From: Gammaproteobacteria bacterium
GTDB taxonomy: Bacteria > Pseudomonadota > Gammaproteobacteria > Thiohalospirales > Thiohalospiraceae
Assembly: GCA_015491735.1 (NCBI GenBank)
Contig: WFVH01000074.1
Span: forward strand, 1 to 38,045
Reading direction: 5' to 3'
DNA: 38,045 nt
Part shown: in pieces, positions 33,281 to 38,045 of the stretch
Numbering within the stretch: the stretch's first letter is position 1
Layout: the number at the start of each line of letters is the position of its first letter
Program-made: the position numbers and the translations under genes
The notes under the pieces: generated by a model
Told to the model about the DNA's origin: nothing
The model's input: the letters and a program-made list of their open reading frames with translations, nothing else
The model's database searches: none

Positions 33281-33883
33281 ATGCTGCGCAGATCCGCTTT
33301 GTTCATCTTGATATTGCTGCTCCTGCCCATCTCCACGGGTTGGGCCGAGATGGCTGTGGGCCTCTACGAAGCAGAGATCCCGGTCGAAAACCAGAGCGCG
33401 GAAGTACGCAGGCAGGCCGTGCGCGATGCGCTTGAAGAGGTGCTGGACAAGGTAGCCAGGTCATCGCATGAAGCGGCGCCTGAGAACACCCTGCTGGACA
33501 GGGCGTTGAGGCAGGCGGAGCGCTATATACAACAGTACCGTTACACCGAACTGGGGTTGTGGGTACGCTTTGACAGCCAGGCTGTTGACGAGCTGTTGCA
33601 ACAAGGGCTGAGCAGTAGTGGAACCCTGTTACCGATCGAGGATTTTTTGCTGAAAGTAACCGGAATCGGCTCCCTGACAGACTATATAGGCGTGACCCGC
33701 TATCTGGGGTCGCTGGATTCACTGCAGAACATTCAGCCCCGTGTCGTGACACCGGACAGCACACTGTTCCAGATTCACGCACGGGGGGGTGAAACAACCA
33801 TCCTTCAACGGCTTGTCAACGATGGTGTTTTGCAGCGCATGGAGGAAGCGACCCTGCCATACTCCTTCCACTATACGCGCTGA
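33281..33883 (+). CDS. Shortened DUF2066 family periplasmic protein
   Basis: 200 residues from ATG 33281, chosen for AAGGAG 6 bases upstream, although the frame opens at 33005. The signal peptide (LFILILLLLPISTGWA) is followed by the DUF2066 N-terminal half: LYEAEIPVENQSAEVRRQAVRDALEEVLDKV, RYIQQYRY, LWVRFDSQAVDELLQQ. After residue about 110 it goes straight to the family's C-terminal part (FLLKVTGIGSLTDYIGVTRYLGSL to YSFHYTR). Usual members are about 350 residues, so a central domain of roughly 150 residues is missing with no frame break. Function of the family is unknown. Context (purM divergent, hda downstream) is the usual one. Confidence 0.85.
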   Translation: MLRRSALFILILLLLPISTGWAEMAVGLYEAEIPVENQSAEVRRQAVRDALEEVLDKVARSSHEAAPENTLLDRALRQAERYIQQYRYTELGLWVRFDSQAVDELLQQGLSSSGTLLPIEDFLLKVTGIGSLTDYIGVTRYLGSLDSLQNIQPRVVTPDSTLFQIHARGGETTILQRLVNDGVLQRMEEATLPYSFHYTR

Positions 33884-33916
33884 CAGAGCCGCCTGGGCAA
33901 CCACAAACGGTTAAAA

Positions 33917-34465
33917 ATGCAGGCAAGGGACATACCCAATCTGATCACGGCACTGCGTTTTTTGATGGTGCCACCGACACTGTTGTTGTTGCTGGACGAA
34001 AAGTACTCTCTGGCGCTGCTGGTTTTTGCCATTGCCGGAATATCGGATGGTATCGACGGTTTTCTTGCCAAACACTATGGCTGGACCAGCCGGCTGGGGG
34101 CCATTATGGATCCGCTGGCAGACAAACTGCTGCTTGGTTCAACATTCATCGTTCTCGCATGGCTGGGGGATCTGCCCGTCTGGCTGGTGGCAACAATCAT
34201 CATCCGTGATGCGGTCATCGTTTCCGGCGGGCTCGCCTATCATTTCTTGATCGGCCGCTATGAAATGGCTCCCTCCCTCATCAGCAAGCTGACCACCTTC
34301 GGCCAAATCATGTTGGTAGTCACGTTGCTGGCGGCGCATGGCCAACTCATCTCCCTGTCTCGACCACTGCTGGACGGGCTGGAAATCGCAGTACTGATTC
34401 TGACGCTGGGCAGTGGCGTCACCTATGTGTGGAACTGGGGGAAAAAGGCGCTGCAATCGCTATGA
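33917..34465 (+). CDS. CDP-alcohol phosphatidyltransferase
   Basis: 182 residues with several membrane helices. It contains the CDP-OH-P signature D44-x2-D47-G48-x2-A51-K52-x8-G61-x3-D65-x3-D69, with lysine in place of the usual arginine after alanine. Such enzymes transfer a phosphatidyl group from CDP-diacylglycerol to an alcohol, as in phosphatidylglycerol-phosphate synthase or cardiolipin synthesis. The gene lies between the DUF2066 gene and hda as in many gammaproteobacteria. Its stop overlaps the hda start (ATGA). The acceptor cannot be fixed from sequence; PgsA-like is the best guess. Confidence 0.9.
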   Translation: MQARDIPNLITALRFLMVPPTLLLLLDEKYSLALLVFAIAGISDGIDGFLAKHYGWTSRLGAIMDPLADKLLLGSTFIVLAWLGDLPVWLVATIIIRDAVIVSGGLAYHFLIGRYEMAPSLISKLTTFGQIMLVVTLLAAHGQLISLSRPLLDGLEIAVLILTLGSGVTYVWNWGKKALQSL

Positions 34466-35166
34466 GCCAGTTACCACTCGGAATCGGCCTGCGGGAGGGG
34501 ATAACCTTTGACAATTTCTGTTTCCACGGCAACCGGGAAGCACAGCATGCCCTGCTCGACGGCGGGCAACCCTTTGTCTATCTGTGGGGTCCTTCAGGGA
34601 GCGGCAAGAGCCATCTGCTGCAGGCGCTGGGCCACCGGGCTGCCAGACGCGGAGAGACCTCCGCTTATCTGCCTCTGGCAGAGGGGATGGAGATGTCTCC
34701 GGGCTATCTGCAAGGACTGGAAAACCTTTCGCTGGTTTGCATCGATGATATCGACAGGATAGCGCGACAACCGCAATGGGAAGAGGCTCTGTTTCATCTC
34801 TACAACCGGATAAAAGCCACCAATACCCGCCTGGTGCTCACTGCCAGCGACACTCCCGCCAATCTCCCGCTGGCGCTATCCGATCTGCGCTCCCGCCTCT
34901 CCTGGGGGCTGGTGTTGCGCCTGATCCCGCTGGATGACGACAGCAAACTCAGTGTCCTGCAGCAACGCGCACGGACACGCGGCATGGAGCTGCCGGCAGA
35001 GGTGGCCCGTTACCTGCTGGCCCGGGTATCACGCGACATGAAAACGCTTTTGGACTGGCTGGACAGACTGGATGAGCAATCCATGATTGCACACCGCAGG
35101 TTGACCATCCCCTTCGTCCGCAAACTGCTGCCAAACAACAGGGAAAAGCCGACCAGCTACTATTGA
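34462..35166 (+). CDS. hda: DnaA regulatory inactivator Hda
   Basis: 234 residues from ATG 34462, which overlaps the preceding stop. The N-terminal QLPLGI is the sliding-clamp-binding motif of Hda. The AAA+ core has Walker A GPSGSGKS (43-50), Walker B LVCIDDIDRI (91-100), and sensor LTASDTP with an arginine-finger region LSDLRSRLSWG. With the loaded clamp, Hda triggers hydrolysis of DnaA-ATP and stops re-initiation. It belongs to the DnaA-like fold but lacks domain IV (no DNA-binding helix). DnaA boxes lie elsewhere in the window upstream of priA. Confidence 0.95.
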   Translation: MSQLPLGIGLREGITFDNFCFHGNREAQHALLDGGQPFVYLWGPSGSGKSHLLQALGHRAARRGETSAYLPLAEGMEMSPGYLQGLENLSLVCIDDIDRIARQPQWEEALFHLYNRIKATNTRLVLTASDTPANLPLALSDLRSRLSWGLVLRLIPLDDDSKLSVLQQRARTRGMELPAEVARYLLARVSRDMKTLLDWLDRLDEQSMIAHRRLTIPFVRKLLPNNREKPTSYY

Positions 35167-35201
35167 CCCGGCCCACCCTTACTCTGGCAGAGGACGGCGG
35201 G

Positions 35202-35223
35202 AAAAGGGCTGGCTTCCCCTTTT
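35202..35223. terminator. Possible bidirectional terminator
   Basis: AAAAGGG (35202-35208) pairs with CCCTTTT (35217-35223) across an 8-base loop, between the convergent hda and chemoreceptor genes. The A/T ends of the stem give a short T-run on both strands. It is small but rightly placed. Confidence 0.5.
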
Positions 35224-35298
35224 GTATTGGCTGCTACTCAGCTTGCCAATGGATCAACCATTACCTGCGCGCTACGCCTTGACCCGGCACACGCCTGA

Positions 35299-37416
35299 TC
35301 AGATTTTAAACTGCCCGACCATTTCCCGCAGTTCGACCGCCAGCTTCGCCAGTTCACTGCTCGATGCCGAACAGAGCCGGGCATCTTTTTCTGTCTGCTC
35401 GCTAATCCCGGTCACGACTGAAACATTGGAGGTCACGTCCCGGGTCACCGATGACTGGGTCAGGGTGGCGCTGGCAATCTGCTGAATGCGGCTGGACAAT
35501 CCATCGACCATTCCAACGATTTGCTCCAGCGAGTCACCCGCCTGATTGGCCATCTCGACCCCTTGCTCAGCCTCTTTCCGCCCCGCCTCCATCGAAACGA
35601 CCGCTGCTTCGGTCCCTGATTGAATCACCTTGACCATGTCAGCAATCTCCTTGGTGGCATCCGTGGTCCGGTTGGCCAGACCTCTCACCTCGTCGGCAAC
35701 CACGGCAAACCCCCTGCCCTGTTCACCTGCCCGCGCCGCCTCGATTGCCGCATTCAGCGCCAGCAGATTGGTCTGATTGGCAATATCTTCGATAACCGAC
35801 ACGATCTGGTCAATCTGCTCGGAGTGACGTGCAAGCTGCTCCACCTTTTCCGCAGATTCCTGAACGGTAGCCGAAACCTGCACCATCCCGTTGATGCTGT
35901 GGCGCACAATCTCCCCACCCTTCACCGCCACTTCAGATGCCTGGCTGGCGGCACTGGTTGCCTCATCCGCATGTTGAGACATCTCTCGGGAGGTCACCTC
36001 CATCTGCTTCATGGAGCCGGCAACAGCGTGGGTCTGTTCCGCCTGTTCTCCTGCTCCTTGCTCCATCTGCCGGCTGACATCCACAATCCGGGCCGTCGAG
36101 TCGGATAACAGCCGCGCTGTGCTGTTGATCTTCGATACCATGGTATTGAGATTACCACTCACGGTATTCAGCGCCTTGGCCAGCATCCCCACTTCATCCT
36201 TGCCGCCGCCTGGCACAACCAGCTTCTGGGTCAGGTCCCCCTCGGCAATCCTGTTGGCCACCGCAACCAGACCGATGACAGGATTGATGACAGCCCGGTT
36301 GAACAGGAGATAGATGATTCCGAACCCGGCAAGCGTAAACAGCAGCATGGCGATAACAGACCACAAGATCCACTGTTGGCTACTGTGCGCGCGCTCGTTG
36401 TACAACCAGGTCAGCTCATTGCTTACCTGGCGCAACAGATTGGAACCACTCATCACCTCTTGATAGGCCCGCCAGTAGGCATCACTGCCGGGTGTGGCCT
36501 GAAGCAGCTTCTGGACCTCCTGCTCGAACTTATGCCATACCGATTCAACCCTGGACAGGGCCGCTTCGATGGCTTCGGTATTGGTGCCGGTATAGGTCCT
36601 GAACCGGGTCATTTCCAGATCCAGTGGATACTCCCCTCCCGTTCTGAACGCCTCCAGCGTCTGCACGAACACTTTTCTGGCGGACTCATACTCTGCCAGG
36701 CTCGGCTCGAGGCGCTGCCTTCCCAGCGCAACATCTTCTGCATATGCCATGTCATAACGCCGTACACCCAACATATCCCCCACCTTGAACGGCTTGCCCT
36801 TCATGCTGGTATGGCAGGAGGCGCAGGCCTGGACAGTGGCCTTGTCGGCGGTGTAGAAACGCATGCGCATCTTGCCACCCACCTCCACCGGCTTGGAGAA
36901 AATTCGCGTTGAGTCGGCGCGCAGGGCGGCATAGGCCTCCCGATCAATGGCATCTTGCAACCCCATTTTCAGATTGATGGGATCTTCGGCCAGTATGGTC
37001 ACCGACATCCCCCCCTCTGCGGCAAACGCTTCCCCCACCTTGCGTGCAAACGTGGCCGGGAAGGGAACGGCCGGGTGCGGCTCCTGCTCCGGCTTCATGG
37101 AGATCCGGACTCCTTCCTCCTTGGCGGCCCCGATGACCAGACGGGTATAGGCGCCACGCATCTTGGTGATGTAGCTGTCGAACTGGGCCACTTTGAACTT
37201 GAGACTTGCCAGCTCGTTACGGGAGAGCGCATAACCCATGATGGACTTGCTCATCGCCTGGCTCAACATACGCTGCCGGCCGGCCGCATCCACGGTATCA
37301 GCATCAGATTTGGCGCCCGCCAATACGGTAAACACGACAACGCTGCACAGCGCCACCAACAGGGATCCGGATACGAGTATTATTCCGGTTTTTGCCTTGA
37401 TGCTCAGAGTCTTCAT
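35299..37416 (-). CDS. Methyl-accepting chemotaxis protein with heme-c periplasmic sensor
   Basis: 705 residues. The first helix (12-33) is followed by [17 protein letters not shown] (43-57), the motif of PilJ/NarX-type sensor domains. A DUF3365/Tll0287-like domain spans about 100-220 with a heme-c site C198-A-S-C201-H202. A second helical segment leads to TM2 (about 350-372), a HAMP domain (375-427) and the signalling domain (about 440-700) with the hairpin [38 protein letters not shown]. It should pass a redox or gas/ligand signal to CheA. No che genes are in the window and there is no C-terminal receptor-methylation pentapeptide. A lone gene, convergent with hda. Confidence 0.93.
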   Translation of the reverse strand: MKTLSIKAKTGIILVSGSLLVALCSVVVFTVLAGAKSDADTVDAAGRQRMLSQAMSKSIMGYALSRNELASLKFKVAQFDSYITKMRGAYTRLVIGAAKEEGVRISMKPEQEPHPAVPFPATFARKVGEAFAAEGGMSVTILAEDPINLKMGLQDAIDREAYAALRADSTRIFSKPVEVGGKMRMRFYTADKATVQACASCHTSMKGKPFKVGDMLGVRRYDMAYAEDVALGRQRLEPSLAEYESARKVFVQTLEAFRTGGEYPLDLEMTRFRTYTGTNTEAIEAALSRVESVWHKFEQEVQKLLQATPGSDAYWRAYQEVMSGSNLLRQVSNELTWLYNERAHSSQQWILWSVIAMLLFTLAGFGIIYLLFNRAVINPVIGLVAVANRIAEGDLTQKLVVPGGGKDEVGMLAKALNTVSGNLNTMVSKINSTARLLSDSTARIVDVSRQMEQGAGEQAEQTHAVAGSMKQMEVTSREMSQHADEATSAASQASEVAVKGGEIVRHSINGMVQVSATVQESAEKVEQLARHSEQIDQIVSVIEDIANQTNLLALNAAIEAARAGEQGRGFAVVADEVRGLANRTTDATKEIADMVKVIQSGTEAAVVSMEAGRKEAEQGVEMANQAGDSLEQIVGMVDGLSSRIQQIASATLTQSSVTRDVTSNVSVVTGISEQTEKDARLCSASSSELAKLAVELREMVGQFKI

Positions 37417-37585
37417 TAAACGGCCTCACAGTCCAGTCCGATTTTTCCCGCTGCCTTTATGCGGCAATACACACGAAGAGTATCGTCGAATACCTGGAAA
37501 GCTTTAGCCGTTCAGAAGCGGATAAGAGAATGGAGAGTCCGGAAGAATTTTGTTCGAACCGCGCCAGCCCCGCAGCAGGGCCGGC

Positions 37586-38045
37586 CTAGAAACCGTGCTG
37601 CTCTGCCGGAAAGGAACCCGACTTGACCGCATCGACGTAACGGCGAACGGCAGCGGCGATGCCGCCCGAACCACCACCAACGTCACCGGTAAAATCATGA
37701 GAGAATCGGGGCCGCCTGCCGGGCGTGATACCCAGCATGTCATAGAGTACCAGCACCTGCGCGTCACAATCCGGCCCTGCGCCAATGCCAACGACAGGGA
37801 TGGATACGCTGCGGCTGATCCGTGCACCGAGAGCAGCGGGAACGCACTCCAGCAACAGCATATCGGCACCGGCCTCCTGCAGCGCCTGTGCGTCGTCATA
37901 AATCCGGCTGGCGCCTTGCTCGTCCCGCCCCTGTACTTTATACCCCCCCAGTTTGAACACCGACTGGGGCTGCAGCCCCAGATGGGCGCACACGGGTATA
38001 TGGTGGTCAACCAGGCAGCGGACGGCCTCCAACTGGCCGCCCCCC
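37586..38045 (-). CDS. panB: 3-methyl-2-oxobutanoate hydroxymethyltransferase, 3' part (cut by window edge)
   Basis: The last 150 or so residues of PanB, the first step of pantothenate synthesis from 2-oxoisovalerate. The frame runs off the window at 38045; in-frame GGQLE lies before VRCLVDHHIPVCAHLGLQPQSV. Then come GGYKVQGRD, LLLECVP, SVSIPVVGIGAGPDCDAQVLVLYDMLG and the C-terminal FPAEQHGF, all typical. Reading continues without a break in the part seen. The partner panC cannot be judged from here; the 169 bases after panB carry no gene. Confidence 0.95.
   Translation of the reverse strand, partial: GGGQLEAVRCLVDHHIPVCAHLGLQPQSVFKLGGYKVQGRDEQGASRIYDDAQALQEAGADMLLLECVPAALGARISRSVSIPVVGIGAGPDCDAQVLVLYDMLGITPGRRPRFSHDFTGDVGGGSGGIAAAVRRYVDAVKSGSFPAEQHGF

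Noticed and set aside
1-38045. tRNA, rRNA, CRISPR array or complete insertion sequence
   Set aside because: No cloverleaf-like, rRNA or regularly spaced repeat sequence, and no intact transposase, was seen on reading.

Overview
The window looks like the chromosome of a Gram-negative gammaproteobacterium: lipid A acyltransferases, outer-membrane lipoproteins, an outer-membrane barrel, priA, hda, purM/purN and a DUF2066 gene are arranged as in that class. Most of the window appears GC-rich. The exceptions are the pelA-priA spacer and the deacetylase region around 17.6-19.3 kb, which look AT-rich by eye. A free-living or symbiotic sulfur-oxidiser-type lineage is possible, but that is only a guess.

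Region 1 (about 1.1-14.6 kb, minus strand) is a Pel exopolysaccharide operon in the order pelA-pelB(N)-pelB(C)-pelC'-pelC-pelD-pelE-pelF-pelG. A fructosamine-kinase-like gene and a lipid A acyltransferase gene follow, coupled by 4-nt overlaps. The layout departs from the Pseudomonas reference. PelA is reduced to its hydrolase domain. PelB is split into a membrane-anchored repeat protein and a separately secreted barrel. There are two PelC-like lipoproteins in tandem. PelF polymerises sugar nucleotides, PelD gates synthesis by c-di-GMP, PelE and PelG form the inner-membrane complex, and PelB and PelC export the polymer. A second acyltransferase gene (194-1105, plus strand) converges on the end of this operon.

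Region 2 (14.6-15.3 kb) is an AT-rich divergent spacer between pelA and priA. It holds two consensus DnaA boxes in inverted orientation, four copies of a CAACAAGAA motif and several inverted repeats. priA follows. A degraded-looking stretch then leads to an AT-rich gene for a secreted polysaccharide deacetylase with a VPxPA-type C-terminal sorting signal. It may be an import, and possibly the missing Pel deacetylase. A YfcH-type epimerase gene converges on it.

Region 3 (20.8-26.75 kb) is a complete Mrp-type multisubunit cation/proton antiporter operon, mrpA/B (fused)-C-D-E-F-G. A small hairpin element sits between mrpF and mrpG. A near-identical half of that hairpin lies upstream of mrpA.

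Region 4 (27.0-38.0 kb) holds a trypsin-like protease with a stand-alone secreted pro-domain-like protein, a Bax-inhibitor-1 family membrane protein, an NhaR-type regulator, the purM-purN-DUF3108 operon, a divergent operon of a shortened DUF2066 gene, a CDP-alcohol phosphatidyltransferase and hda, a heme-c chemoreceptor, and the 3' part of panB cut by the window edge. I saw no tRNA, rRNA or CRISPR array.
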